This document shows, piece after piece, positions 34,194 to 46,600 of a stretch of DNA of 64,000 nucleotides. The stretch comes from Punctularia strigosozonata HHB-11173 SS5. Lineage: Eukaryota > Basidiomycota > Agaricomycetes > Corticiales > Punctulariaceae. A model generated the notes under the pieces. It did not search any database and was not told the DNA's origin. It saw only the letters and a list, made by a program, of their open reading frames with translations. The DNA lies in contig NW_006767433.1 of the NCBI RefSeq assembly GCF_000264995.1, positions 4,608,438-4,672,437 of the forward strand, in the 5' to 3' direction. Made by a program: the position numbers and the translations under genes. Numbering within the stretch: position 1 is the first letter of the stretch; each line of letters begins with the position of its first letter.

Positions 34194-36181
34194 CTAACTT
34201 CCGCCACTGGCACCGGAGCTGGCCTCAGCACTGGACGAATCCGCGGCGGTGAGGTCTCCTTCCGAGTCCGACGAACCATCCTTGCGAGTTCGCGCCTCAG
34301 CCGCTGCTTGCCCCTCCTCCGGATCTTTCGCGGAGGTCTCGTTCGGCTGACCGCTCTCGACTTTCGCAGGCTCACTTGGCGAGCGATGAGCCGAATCCTC
34401 GTCGGCTGCGTTCGTCGTCTTATCCGATATTCCGGCATCCGCCAGTTCGGCGGTTATAGGCTTGACCGGAGCTTCCCTCTCCTTGCTTTCCCGCTCCCAT
34501 GACACGCCCAAGCCAGCACCTTCGCGTTTGCGTCGGCTGGCGATCGCAAGCGGCATCGCAGTGGACTGGGGAGAAAGCGGAACGGCTGGGGCCGGTGGAG
34601 GCGGAGGCGGGGGCGGGAGGAGAGGGTTGGCTGCCGCTGCCGCACCCGAGAGGAAGTCCAACCAGTTAGGCGCATGGCCCGATGATGACGCACCTATATC
34701 AAGACGATGAGCACAATGCGGTTGCATAGGAAGGAAGATACGTGCTGTGTTGAGAGTGATGCTGCTGCGTTTGGTAAGTCTGCACGGGTGGTGGGGGAGG
34801 GGGAGGTCCACTTCCGTGCACAGGCCATTCGAAGGCTGCGTCACCCGACGAAGACGAGTTGATGGTCTGACTATACACGTGCACCGGCTGATGCTGATGC
34901 GGTTGCGCAGGCATGCGCGGCGGGTACGGGGGGTAGGCCGCGCTGTTAGAGTAGCCGTCGTCCATGCCGGACCTGCCGGGCGGGTACGAGTAACTATAGC
35001 TCTGTGGCTGCGAGTGCGAGTAAGGATCATTGACATCGGCGTAGCCTTGACCGTACGGGGGCGGCGGCGGGGGGTGAATGTACGACCTTTGGAGAGGCTG
35101 ATGCAACGTTGGAGGTGATAACGTTGGCCCCAAGTTGGTGCTGTCGATCCGCGGACGCTTCGCTGCGGGCATCCCACGCTCGCCTGACACAGGCAGAGTT
35201 GATGATGGTTTATTATAGTCACCCTGCGAGAGTAAGAGATTAGCGACCCTGAATGCTCGGCATAGGACGGGAACTTGCCTCGATCGAGACGGGTGTCGAT
35301 TTCTTCCCGGACGCTGCGCTTGACTTGGACGGCTTCGTTTTGATAGCGGGCTCCTTGCGTTTCTGTGAGGATGGCTTGGGGGTTCCCTCGTCATCGTCGC
35401 CCTCGCCATCGTCGTCATCGCCCATATCATCACCTCTTGCACCGTTGAAGTCGGCGGGGGTCTTTAAATCCCTCTCGCCTTCGAACTGGTACGGAGGATC
35501 ATCGTCAGTGTGCAACTGGAGCTCGGCACTAGTGCCCACGCACATGGATCTGGCGCCTAACCACGTCTTGTATGTCTCCCGAGCAGTACTGGTACAATCG
35601 GAGCCCATGTCCAGGGCGATCTTCTGTATGAAGGACCACGTCATCAGCGACATCGGCTGCGTGGATGTCTGCCGTACGCGCTCACCGAAGACGATGACGG
35701 CGACATCGACAGAGCACAACACACCGAGCTCGTATGCTTTTTTGAACAGGCCGTTCTTGCGCTGTTCGGATGATGATGAGTTATAATAAGCACACGGGTC
35801 GTGCCAAGCCAGGAATTGGGACAAAAATAGGGCAATATGTCAGGGCAGGTTATTTTGGACCAGCATGGCTTTTTACGACATCGTGACCATGAGCTCAACC
35901 GCGTCCGACGGTCCAAGGAAGGCGGAGGGGACGGGAAGCGGGGATAGAGGAAGAGGGTAGGCCACTGGCTCACCTTGATAAACGTCACGGAACGATTGCG
36001 TTCATGCTGTCGGAGGATCGCCATAACTCATTAGCACGTTTTTCATCGCTTTATATTGCTCCAAGATGCAAGAGGACAACAGCGCGAAAACGGAATACAT
36101 TTGGTCTACGGTTTGACGAAGAAAACAGGGCGGCTTCGTGCTCACCGTAATGGGTTGAATCTCGATCTTTCTACGCCCCAT
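34194..36181 (-). CDS. MADS-box transcription factor, Rlm1/MEF2 type
   Basis: Three exons assemble the MADS box. Exon 1 (36181-36146) gives MGRRKIEIQPIT, exon 2 (36006-35974) gives HERNRSVTFIK, and the next gives [20 protein letters not shown] and AVIVFGE. The continuing exon has [19 protein letters not shown], an acidic stretch, then basic Lys/Ser/Pro sequence. The long C-terminal part is Pro/Gln/His/Tyr-rich (PPPPPPYGQGY, QTQQHHSQHST), as in transactivation regions, with NWLDFLSGAAAAANPLLP and an acidic Ser-rich end at TAG 34196-34194. Rlm1-type factors act downstream of the cell-wall-integrity MAP kinase in fungi. A few internal splice sites in the C-terminal half are uncertain. A second gene of the same type lies at 42607-43921. 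Confidence 0.88.
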
Positions 36182-36671
36182 CTTCCTTAAGCTTGTGCCA
36201 GAATCACCTTCGTCGGTTAGCTTGGAAAGGCCTGTATGAGGCACACGCGGTTGTTGCCTGCGGAGCGAAGCGGGGAGTGGCCGGATGCGACGGGGCGGAG
36301 GAAAGAGCGTTTAGAGTTTTGCGCCCAAACGGACTGCATGCGCACTGGTATGGCGCCCACCCCCCAAGATCAATAGAGACTCTGGTAGGACAAGCGAGAT
36401 TTTTTTGGTGTGTTTGCAATATCTACACCACAACAGTCCGGTTGGCTGCATTTCCAGCTTGTTTGAGGGGCCCTGTCTGCTACGTACATTGTCACTCCTA
36501 CGAACTATCCTTGATCAAGACCCTAGGTCAGGGCTTACGCGGGTTCACGCCCCTGGCGTATATTCCCACGATCTTACAGGAATTGATTGCCACGTCGACG
36601 CGAGTGACTTGTTTGCTGGCACTCTTTCTCGTTTCGCATTCACCCCATCCGCTCCTTCGTCCGCTGCAGTC
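36182..36671. promoter_or_regulatory. Divergent promoter between the MADS-box gene and SEC61
   Basis: 490 bp between divergent starts, no gene seen. Pyrimidine-rich tracts lie before the SEC61 ATG. No clear TATA box. Confidence 0.45.
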
Positions 36672-38538
36672 ATGAGCGGCTGTATGTCCTCCTACGCGTA
36701 TGCACCTTATTGGCCTTTACTAACGACGAATTTCAGTTCGGTTCTTGAACCTCGTCCGGCCGTTCCTGCCCATCCTCCCAGAAATTGCTTCGCCGGATCG
36801 CAAGGTATGACACATTCCGTCAAACTCGCGTTTGCGACGCGCTAAACGTCCATCCAGGTTCCCTTCAGGCAGAAGATACTATGGACCGCCGTCACCCTTC
36901 TCATCTTCTTGGTTTGCTCCCAAGTGCCCCTGTACGGAATCATGTCGTCCGACTCGTCCGACCCGCTTTTCTGGATGCGTGCCATCCTCGCCTCCAACCG
37001 TGGAACCTTGATGGAGCTCGGAATATCTCCTATCCTTACTAGTGGAATGATCATGCAACTGCTCGCCGGCGCGAACCTCATAGAGGTCGACTTTTCGCTC
37101 AAGGAGGACCGTGCTCTATTCAGTGGAGCGCAGAAGCGTACGTGTCGTGGTCTATTCGGACGCGTTTGTCCATTGACATGTCCCACAGTCTTTGCTCTCA
37201 TTATCTCCTTCGGTCAGGCTACGGTCTACGTCCTCACGGGTCTGTACGGCACGCCCTCGTCGTTGGGTGCTGGCATCGTCCTTCTGCTCATCCTCCAACT
37301 CGTCACGGCTGCCTTAATTGTCATACTTCTCGATGAGCTCCTGCAAAAGGGATACGGTCTCGGATCCGGTATCTCCCTCTTCATTGCCACCAACATCTGC
37401 GAGTCTATCGTCTGGAAGGCGTTCTCGCCCACCACCGTGAACACCGGCCGTGGTCCCGAGTTCGAGGGTGCTGTGGTTGCCCTCTTCCACCTCTTGTTCA
37501 CCTGGAACGACAAGGGTCGTGCCCTTCGCGAAGCATTCTGGCGCGAGAGACTGCCCAACCTCATGAACATCTTCGCTACAATCATCGTCTTCGCTGTTGT
37601 CATCTACCTCCAGGGCTTCCGCATTGAGATCCCCGTTAAGAGCAACCGCGCTCGGTATGTTATCTTCGTCTAGCGCTCCTACCGGTGCTGACGAGTGTAC
37701 GAAACATCAGCGGCATGCGCGGTACCTACCCGATCAAACTGTTCTACACCTCCAACATGCCCATCATGCTCCAGTCTGCATTGACCTCCAACGTTTTCAT
37801 CATCAGCCAGATGCTAGCCACCCGTTTCCCGGATAACATCCTGGTCAAGCTCCTCGGTGTTTGGGAGGTCAGCAATCATGTCTTCACTCATTAGTCCCAC
37901 TCACACCCTGTTTTCTGTTTTCAGCCCATGGAGGACTCCCCCCAGCTTGAGGCTACTGGTGGTATCGCGTACTACATATCGCCGCCCCATACTATGAAGG
38001 TACGCGAGTTTCATTACAGCACGGACCCGTCCGAAAATGAGCTTGTGCCAGGCCGCTATCCTTGATCCCATTCATACTGCCATCTACATCGCATTCATCG
38101 TGTCAGCATGCGCGATGTTCTCCAAGACCTGGATTGAGGTTTCTGGCTCCGGTCCACGAGACGTTGCCAAGCAGCTCAAGGATCAGCAAATGGTATGCCG
38201 GTGTTACATGGTTCGAGCAACGTTCACTGACGGGTATGCAGGTGATGGCTGGACACCGTGAGGGCTCTATGTACAAGGAACTGAAGCGCGTTATTCCCAC
38301 GGCCGCCGCATGGGGCGGTGCCGTCCTTGGCCTGCTGTCCGTCGCCGCCGATCTCATGGGCGCGATTGGTAGCGGCACCGGTATCCTCATGGCAGTCACG
38401 ATCATCTACAGCTGTGAGTGCTGAATCGCGTTACTTGCATCCCCCGTCACTCACCTCGATCGATCTCCAGACTGGGAGATTGGCATCCGTGAATCCGACA
38501 GCCCCGAGATGGCGGCTCTCAGCGACATGATCGGATAA
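36672..38538 (+). CDS. SEC61: Sec61 alpha subunit of the ER protein translocon
   Basis: The start exon is only 10 nt (36672-36681, ATGAGCGGCT). It splices to 36737, giving [20 protein letters not shown], the canonical Sec61 alpha N-terminus. The rest is diagnostic: [20 protein letters not shown], then [74 protein letters not shown] and [18 protein letters not shown]. The end is [20 protein letters not shown] and [12 protein letters not shown] with TAA at 38536-38538. It is a ten-helix channel for co- and post-translational protein import at the ER. The protein looks complete and highly conserved, so it anchors the assembly quality of this region. Confidence 0.97.
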
Positions 38539-39376
38539 ACGCTGGACGATGCGCAGGAATGCGAGGCGTCTGCTCTGCCTTCATCACTCTGTGATCCTTC
38601 TTCACCGCCGTCCGAGCCCAGCGCTGCGCGTCTGGTAGCTGTGTCCGGTTGGCGAATGAACGATGATGGGCGTGAAGATGTGCGTGCGCGCCGGCTGGAA
38701 CTGTGTCGGATCGCAGGCGCGGGTGCATGATGTAAAATTACTCCATAGGCACAGCTAATGCTAATGCACGAGAATGCTGAGAACGACAGTGGGCGAGGCG
38801 CCTATGAGTGGACAAGCTGGTGTGTACGTATCGCAATGTATCGGCCTTTTCTGACCGTGAGATGTTGCTTCGTCGGCTCCAGTCACTTCGTTGGACGAGC
38901 GTCCTCCATGCCCCACTCCCGTTCTAGAGCCTCCTCTCGGACCGTAAACTTCTGACGAGCTGCTGCAACTTGCGTCACCAATGAGCCGCGGCGAGCACGG
39001 TCTTTCGTGTGAATCTTGTGAAGTTGTGATCCCTACCGTTTGTGCTGTGACCGCACGCCCATCGTACGTGCGACAAGGCAACGGGTTGTTCCACTATGCG
39101 GACCTCGCCGGTAATATACCTACCTACCACAGATGTTGACTGAGGGAGTGCGCGTCACTACGGCTAGCTCGAGGCCAAGGCCCACCCTGGGTTCGAACGA
39201 AGTCTCAGGTACTTATCCTGGTACCCTCGTGTTACTCCGCCGTTGCCAGGATAACAGGATCCAGACATGAGTAGCCAAAAGAACTGACAACTGCATAACT
39301 ACGACTCCACAACGCAGCGCGTCCGTTAGATCAGCACAAACTCGTGTCCATGAAACAGTACGATTACATGACAGTT
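38539..39376. other. Intergenic, no gene seen
   Basis: SEC61 and the carboxylesterase converge here. No motif-bearing frame was found. Confidence 0.5.
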
Positions 39377-41734
39377 CTAATCATAGTAGTCAGACGGTAA
39401 CCCGAGGAACTTGCATTGAGACTCTTCTTGGAAGGTAGTCATCCGTGGCGGCAAATTCATTATCCTTAAAGCTCTGTCATGCCGTTTCGTGAGAGGCTCC
39501 CACCTATCAGTATTCTCCACGACATCAAGCGTGTTCATATACCCGCGCACGCTCAAGTATGCAGATAAGGGGTTAGGGTCGTGGTTGTGCGCGAAGGCGG
39601 TCCAGCTATCGGCGACGAGCTGCGAAAATGACAGATCGTTTGCATCGCGGAAAGGAAGTTGGTATTGGCCCAGCGTTCCCCAAACAAAGTGAAGCTCGCC
39701 CGTATGGCACCTGAGTCGAGAGTGCATGAGCGATGAGTAGATTGGATGCACAATCTCAGGGACATACTTAAAGTATTCCTGAGATGGGTCGCCGTGGGGG
39801 TGGGTTGATGTGATCGGGGCATCACATACTGGGGGATTCGGGTTGAATGCAGGTGTTTGGTAAGACCGATCGAACTGATAGAACCATATATTTGGAAAGA
39901 CGTTATGATCCGAAGCCGAAATAGCATGGGCTTGATCCAGACAACGAAATCCGATGTCCGTGCTTAGACGAGCGGTGACGTTGAAGATATCGAGCGTTGC
40001 GTTTGCTCCGGATGGGACAGGGAAGAGTCCAGACGATTGAACCTCCGGCGCAGAAGGACTCGACCTATCTCATATTTCAGTATCTATATCCGTTCGTTGA
40101 GACTGCCACATACAGAACAGCAGCGATTTCACGCGTGACGTTTGCGGTTCGAGGATAGCCAGTAAAGGCTGAGCCGTCATCACGCATGATCCCCGTGACA
40201 ATAGGCACATATGCGACAGGACTAGAGCCGTCTACCGGAAGCTGCTTGGACGTGACGTATGTACCGTCGACAACAATAAATCTGGCAATATGGGTGTAAA
40301 CATCTGGTGGGGATATGGCACGAATAGATGGGATACGCACGACGCAGCGGTGGGTAAGTCGACCAGTGTGTTGGGATCAACAGAGCGAAGGCAAGACAGC
40401 ACCGCGGCGGAGTCCGTCATGTTACACCCGGTTGCAACCAATAACGGATCAATAACTATGGGTTGCAGCTCCGCGATGGTGTAGTAGACCGAGTAGCTGG
40501 TGGCATAGTTCTCCCCAGCCAGGTTGCTCATGGGAATAGCAGCAGAGAATTTGTTGATCGCCTTCGGACTAGCCAGCAGAGCTCGGGTCGCAGCGGCCCC
40601 GGATGACTGACCGACGATGGTGATACGAGTTGGATCGCCTCCAAACGCGGATATGTACTTTTGGACCCAAGAGAGGGCAACAGTTATATCGCCGATACCG
40701 AAGTTGCCGTTGGTGACACCATCAGAGAGAGCCAGGAACCCGAGGGATGACAGACGATAATTGATGTTCACGACAACGACGTCTCCTCTGGAAGCCAGAT
40801 TACCGCCGTCATATATGGCGTCGTTCCCGCTACCACCGACAAACGCTCCACCGTGTATGAAAAACATGACAGGCTTCAAGGAAGCAGCACCCGTCTCCGG
40901 TCCGGGTATGAATGGAGTAAAAATATTGAGAAAGAGGCAATCCTCACTGCCGGGGGTTCCGATTTGAACGCATCGAGATCCGTAGTCTGTAGCGTTGAGA
41001 GACTTCTGAGTGCCGTTATACAAGGTGGAATAGGTGAATCGCTTGGGGGTATTTGCATATGGAATTCCAAGAAACCGGAAAGACAAATGATCCCGATATC
41101 TGACAAACTGTCAGCTCGCGCGCTCATAGCAGACAAGTAGTGCACGTACCCTGTGACCGTCAGATCTTCCGCGCCAACTGATAATCTCCATCGAGGATCT
41201 TGATCCTTGTGAAATGAGCACCTATGCGTGAATGCACGATATGGAGCTTACTTGTAGACTGGCAACGCGATACGGTGCGCTTTGAGAGCACAAGACGGGC
41301 AACACTCTCTGACATGAGGAGTTCTTCACTTTGGCACCTCCCGTAATCGTTGTACACGTGTTGGCGGACGCGGGCGCGATCCAATATTCTTGCTCAGCCG
41401 GGTATCGTCCTTGAAATGAAAGGTACGCCAGAAGTGATGCTATATCTGAAAAGAAATGAAGCCCGTTTGCAGAGAGCAGAGATTCGCTCAGAGCAGCACA
41501 AGACTGGACAGCGGCTTGACCACTACGTGGTTCGAGAAGAATGGCACCTGCGTGTTCGGTGGCGCTAGTCCCTGGTCTAGAGTGAGCAAACGCTAAGTTC
41601 TGATCCCAACGGTATACTCAACAGTTCAAATCGTTTTGGTATAGAAGTGAAAACGAGCTAGACAATGATTTGGGAGATGGGGTCGCAGCCACAAGAGGCA
41701 AGGCCAACAGGTAGGGTGCCAGCGTCGCGATCAT
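39377..41734 (-). CDS. Secreted type-B carboxylesterase/lipase
   Basis: The start at 41734 gives a signal peptide (MIATLAPYLLALPLVAATPS). An intron leads to an N-terminal extension (QAAVQSCAALSESLLSANG, AEQEYWIAPASANTCTTITG, RVLPVLCSQSAPYR) seen in fungal esterases of this type. The catalytic domain begins DHLSFRFLGIPYANTPKRF, with the disulfide Cys in GSEDCLFLNIFTPF and the oxyanion hole in PVMFFIHGGAFVGGSGND. The nucleophile elbow is ITIVGQSSGAAATRALLASP, i.e. GQSSG rather than GESAG. The catalytic His is in CHTGELHFVWGTLG. The protein ends SDYYD with TAG at 39379-39377. It would hydrolyse esters outside the cell or in the secretory pathway; the substrate is unknown. Confidence 0.9.
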
Positions 41735-42606
41735 GTTGAGGATCAGAACCGTTCGGTATGGAGGTGGGCTGGATAGTAGGAACGGTAATTTATACGATAT
41801 GTCCACCATAAGAAGGGAGAAAGCCTTGACTTTTCTGCATATCGGGCCGTGCTGGAAAGTTTCACTTGCCATGCGAAGCCATCGGTGGCGAGGACAGCTC
41901 GCGCGGCACCGTGCTGTATGACCGAACTTGAGGACGGACGTGATACTTTACGAAACAACAATGCCACGTTCGACACCCGGGTGAAATTGAGATGCCAGCA
42001 ATACAGCGTCCTTTTCGCAATCCTTGGACTTGGATGCGCCGTTGAAGCATCATCAGCCTAGGTACTGCCATCGATGTATGATCCGAGAGTTGTAGAGTGC
42101 GACACTCCGTCCCACTGAGCACGGGATTGGCTGCGATGGACGCCGGAGCCGGCTGCACTTGACCAACAAGGATCTGATAGGTGCAATGTTGCCATATGCC
42201 TGCGAAAGGAGTACCGACAGAAGCTAGGATTCAGTACGGCCCGGCTTCCTTTGGCAGTCCTTGATCGCGCCTTGGAGAGATGTAGCATGAAGGCATATCG
42301 CTTACAGGGGCTGCCGAGCCGAGTGCGTTGTCGTCAGTCGAGGTAGTACCCTGTTGAGGGTCACCAGCGGTCATTCGACAACGATATTGATGACTGGAGC
42401 ACGTGCTGTGGAGGCCGAGTCGGTCCGGATTCGTTGCTTGGAAGTATCGTAACTGCGAGCGGTGCCCAAGCTTCAAGCTTTAGCCAAACTGGATAAGTGC
42501 CGATCCCCAACGTACATGTAAGCTATTATTTGATAAACGGTACTATGAACACGACGGGAATGGCTATTGTGACATGCCCGGGCCCGTAAGCCGCAAACAA
42601 CCTTTG
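41735..42606. other. Intergenic, no gene seen
   Basis: Promoter of the carboxylesterase near 41735; otherwise only short frames without motifs. Confidence 0.5.
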
Positions 42607-43921
42607 TCACCCGTTTTGGGCCTCCGCGCGATGTTCACGCAACAAGTTCGAAGGTTCTGGGGATGATGTTCCTCCTTCAGTGCGTGTGCTCGACATCGCT
42701 ACATCTCCATCGGAGGTTTTGGGCTCGGCACAGATCACCTCGAGCCAACTCTGACGACGGCCACTTCCACTGGCGGCAAGTGGTGAACTCCGCTCTGCCG
42801 ACATCAGCGATATCAGTCCAATGACCACCAAGGAATCTCTGAAAAAACGTACGAGCCTGCTTCATCGATTCGGGGAATGTATCCGGTTCGAATAACGCGC
42901 CGGTACTCGAACTGTTGTTAGTGCGCGAAGGCGACCTCGGAGATTGATAGCGAGCAGACGATGCGCGGTGACGCTGGTCCCCTGATGATACAAGCGGCAG
43001 CCCGGAAGCACCACGCGGCCGTAACCCTGTTGAGTCTGATACGCTGCCGGAGCTTGAGGGAGGCGCGTATGCATAAGGATGTGGTGGATGATGCATGGCA
43101 TGCGCGGGCCGTGAGCCGAATGCCAATCCAGCAGAGACATTGGTAGGGTGATGATATTCCCTCCGCGGTGGATATGGATCATTTGGACGGCGACGCTTCG
43201 GTGAGGGTGAAGCTTGACGAGGAGCAGCAAAGGAAGAGGAGGCGTGCCGGACACTATCACCTGGTTGACCCTGTGAACGATTCAGGAACAGCGCCAGACG
43301 GGGAGACAGTGTTGCTAGAAAGACACCTTCACATACCGGAACACCAGCGTGATCCGAGATTCTGCGCAATCTTGCATGCCCTAGGTTTCCGTTCTGTACG
43401 TCGTCTTTATCCTCCTCGCTTGCGCCCGCGTCATGTTGACCGCCGTTGAAGTCTGCCGGTGTCTTAAGGTCCGCTTCTCCACGGAACTAGAGCCTTTGAG
43501 TGTGAACTGTGCTAGGGTGTGTCGCACCATGACACTCACAGCCAATCGCCGTTGCGTTAACGTGTCGATGTCATCGGAACAATACTGAAAGAGTCTTGTA
43601 CCATGGCCGGGTCGATTTTCTGAAAGATCCCGTCAGCATTGTGTACGCAAGGTGAGGTGACCTATGATAGTACCAAATATGATGACTGCAATCTCCACCG
43701 AACAAAGCACGCCTAACTCATATGCCTTCTTCAGTAGACCCGATTTGCGCTGATGCCCGAGTTAACATCAAGATATAGGGTTGTTGGAGAACCCAACCTT
43801 GACGAATGTGATAGCACGATTGCGCTCGTTCTACAAGAGGACGAAGGTAAAGGTGGCTGGAGAAGAAACGCGTTGATGACGCAACTGGGATCGGCTGTAT
43901 CTCAATCTTCTTTCTCCCCAT
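42607..43921 (-). CDS. Second MADS-box factor, Rlm1/MEF2 type (shorter paralogue)
   Basis: The MADS box assembles from [12 protein letters not shown] (from 43921), [11 protein letters not shown] and [20 protein letters not shown] with AVIIFG. The next exon includes [15 protein letters not shown] later exon carries [17 protein letters not shown], matching the [13 protein letters not shown] of the gene at 34194. The C-terminal part is basic and Pro/Ser/His-rich ([20 protein letters not shown]) and ends [14 protein letters not shown] with TGA at 42609-42607, after a short intron near 42810-42775. It is about half the coding length of its neighbour. All key DNA-binding residues of the MADS box are present, so I read it as functional. 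The last short intron (about 34 nt) is unusual and weakens the end of the model. Confidence 0.75.
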
Positions 43922-45042
43922 CTTCCTCGTCCGTACGATCGCAATGCTGTCTGGCTGGCGGTCGTTGGGGGGCAGCGCCCCACGAATGGCCGTGCGACGT
44001 AGTTTATATATCCGACCTGTCCAATATCTTACCTCAGATGGTCTGGCACCGATTTGCTCTAATAATAACGACAGCCTTTGCCTTCTCCAGCCATTCTACG
44101 GCACAGCTCGCCCTGCGCGCCCCCTTTTGATTTGGGCGCACAGGACACGTCGCCATTGGCCCCCGCGATTCCTCCTGCTCCGCGCCCGAGGTCTGCCTCA
44201 ACCCGCTTCGCGCATCGATGCGTAGAGCTGCTCAACGCAACATACCGCGTCTCCACCACTTCACGGGCAGCAACCATAAATAGATCGATGGATCAATGGC
44301 AGAGACGTTGGGGAAAGTGATCCTATGTTTAGTCCAGAGAAGCGGACAACGAAAGTTGCTGTGGATCATCGCTTCTTCGTCGCCATACAGAAAGCGCTAT
44401 CTATAGTACCCGCGGCCAGTCAGCAGATGTTCGTTCATACTCGGAGCACGGTTCGGGCTAAACGTCCATGAATGTCGGAACTGCATAAACTTTTGGTATC
44501 TCCACGCAGCCGGCTTCGGGATCACACGCAACTGGTCACGAACGCGTGGTACCATTCAGGTTCATGAGCAAGCGTCTATAGTTGGCACATATGCAATCGT
44601 CTTTGGCGATAATTGGACATTGTCTCGTTCTTCATTCATAATCACTGAGAGCCGTTCCACGGGGAGGATAAAAGTATACGCACCACCCGCATGGCAATCT
44701 AGGTCAATCCCAGAAGGTTTGCCGCACCAGATGAACGTACCCCCAACATATATTGATATAATACATTCTGTGCGTCCATTATTGACGGTATATACGGTAA
44801 GGACGAGGCACGACAGCAGCGCGTTGTCCGAGCACATAACGAGAACGAAGGGTGTCCGTGCATGGAACACCAAACCAAGCGGCGGACATTCCCGGATAGC
44901 GATGAAAGTAATCCAACTTGACACACCAGCGACCAGGCATCCCAGAGTAGATAAATGAAGCTGATAGATGCTACAGCTTCAGTTACGGAGAAACGACGGA
45001 AAGAAGGTGTGGCGTACCAACATATGGAACCAAGGACCCAGC
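43922..45042. other. Intergenic, 1.1 kb; one doubtful minus-strand frame
   Basis: A 120-codon frame on the minus strand (44924-44562) has a somewhat protein-like composition but no motif, homologue or splice context I recognise. It could be a small unknown gene or chance. Nothing else seen. Confidence 0.35.
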
Positions 45043-46600
45043 CTATAATATACCGGAGTCACGGAGTGCATTCTTAAAGATGGACTCCTTAACGGCGGTA
45101 AACACGATGCGCACGTTCGCCGTGTCAGTCGCTTGAGTAAGATGCGGGAAGACGGTCAGCTTCGCCCTGTTGACCTGCATGAATCGCCAGTAGATATATT
45201 TTGCCGCCTTGTTGATGTCCGATCCGCCTTTGTACTCGGGAAAATAAACGTTCAGGGGCACCTTTGGCAACTTTTTCTTGAAAACGTCAATCTTATTCAT
45301 GAAGAGTACGATAGACGTCCGAAGGAACCAGCGAGAGTTGACGATGGATTCGAAAAGTTGCAAGGATTCCACCAGCCGATTCTGGAGGCCCACGAGCCTT
45401 AGTACCACGACGGGAAAAGACGACGAGAGAAGGATCGTAGTGCACTCGCCTGTTTCATGTCCTCTAGTAACACTTGGTCGTACTCGCTGAGAGCGACGCA
45501 GAAGATGATGCTCGTCACACTTTCGAAGCAGTGTATCCACTTCTTCCGTTCTGATCGCTGACCGCCAACATCGAACATGTGTATTCTTTATGAAACTAGA
45601 TGAGTGATGGTGGCGACGTGATCGATGGACCAACGTACGTCGCACCGCCCATGTGAAATCGAGTCTCCACGACGGACGTGCTCTTCGCACGAGCACGTAA
45701 GACGTCAGTTTCGTCAGGGACGTAATCACTTGAACCTATACGTAATGCGGATTTGAGGAAGCTAGAGAGTAGGTTAAGCTTTATAATGGCACGTTTAGAA
45801 GAGAACATACTGTGTCGCGTTATCCATGAGGTAGTACTGAGAGCGTTGCTCGAGCACGCGTTCTATAGCAGGGTCCTGACGCGACAAATCAGTGGTCTGC
45901 CTCTTCTGCGGCGGCGAACACCGTACCTGCCACACATGATGTATAGCACGAGCCATTTGAGGAGGTAGTTGAATCATTGCGGATCGAGATGATGAGGACA
46001 ATGGCTCAGGCCTGCGACGGAGGGCTCAGTCTTGCAATGGAATGGTGGGAGACAGCCTTACATCGCTATGAGACATGAATCAGGAACGGGAAGTTCATAT
46101 GCGGCAATCGCCTTCGCGTGAGCCTAAGGCACCTTGCAGTGAGAGAGAGACAACTATGGGGTAAGAAGTACGAACGGTGTTTTCAGGATGGGTACATTGT
46201 ATGTGGAAGGTGTCCATAGCTCGTACGAGAGCCTGCGCGGAGTCAATGAGGTTCCGGTAGATGATAGGCTGTGCGAGATGAGGCACACGACTTCAATCCA
46301 ACACTAATAGTCGTACCTTGTATGCCTCCAGTTCGTCCTGAGTGAACCCGTTCTGATGTATGATCTTCATCTGCTTGACGATCGTCGTCTTTCCCGACTC
46401 GCCGGATCCTACGAGCGCTGAACGTGAACCCTCTACGGGCGATCCGAGTCACAACATGCCACACCAAGTAGCAGAATCTTGCATTCTCGTTTAAACTGTT
46501 TTCCGTCTTGCTCGAGCTGCTTGTCGATAGCTCGCGAGCGCGCTTTGGCTGCGGACGAGGACGATGCCTGCGAGTTGGACCTCGAGAGGGAGTTGCCCAT
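45043..46600 (-). CDS. Heterotrimeric G-protein alpha subunit
   Basis: Starts [20 protein letters not shown] (Gly2 and Ser6 fit N-myristoylation; there is no Cys3 for palmitoylation). The P-loop is rebuilt across an intron as [20 protein letters not shown]. The helical domain includes [20 protein letters not shown]. Switch I reads [20 protein letters not shown], where the usual ...KTTGI... Gly is Ser (codon complement 45676-45674). Switch II is intact: [24 protein letters not shown] and TQAT give base recognition, and the C-terminus is [11 protein letters not shown]. It transduces receptor signals at the plasma membrane, in basidiomycetes often pheromone or nutrient signals. The lack of a C-terminal CGLY-type motif puts it outside the Gi-like class. 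Complete gene with at least six introns. Confidence 0.93.

Noticed and set aside
44562-44924. A 120-codon minus-strand gene
   Set aside because: No motif, no family resemblance and no supporting exon structure; left as a doubtful frame in the intergenic entry.
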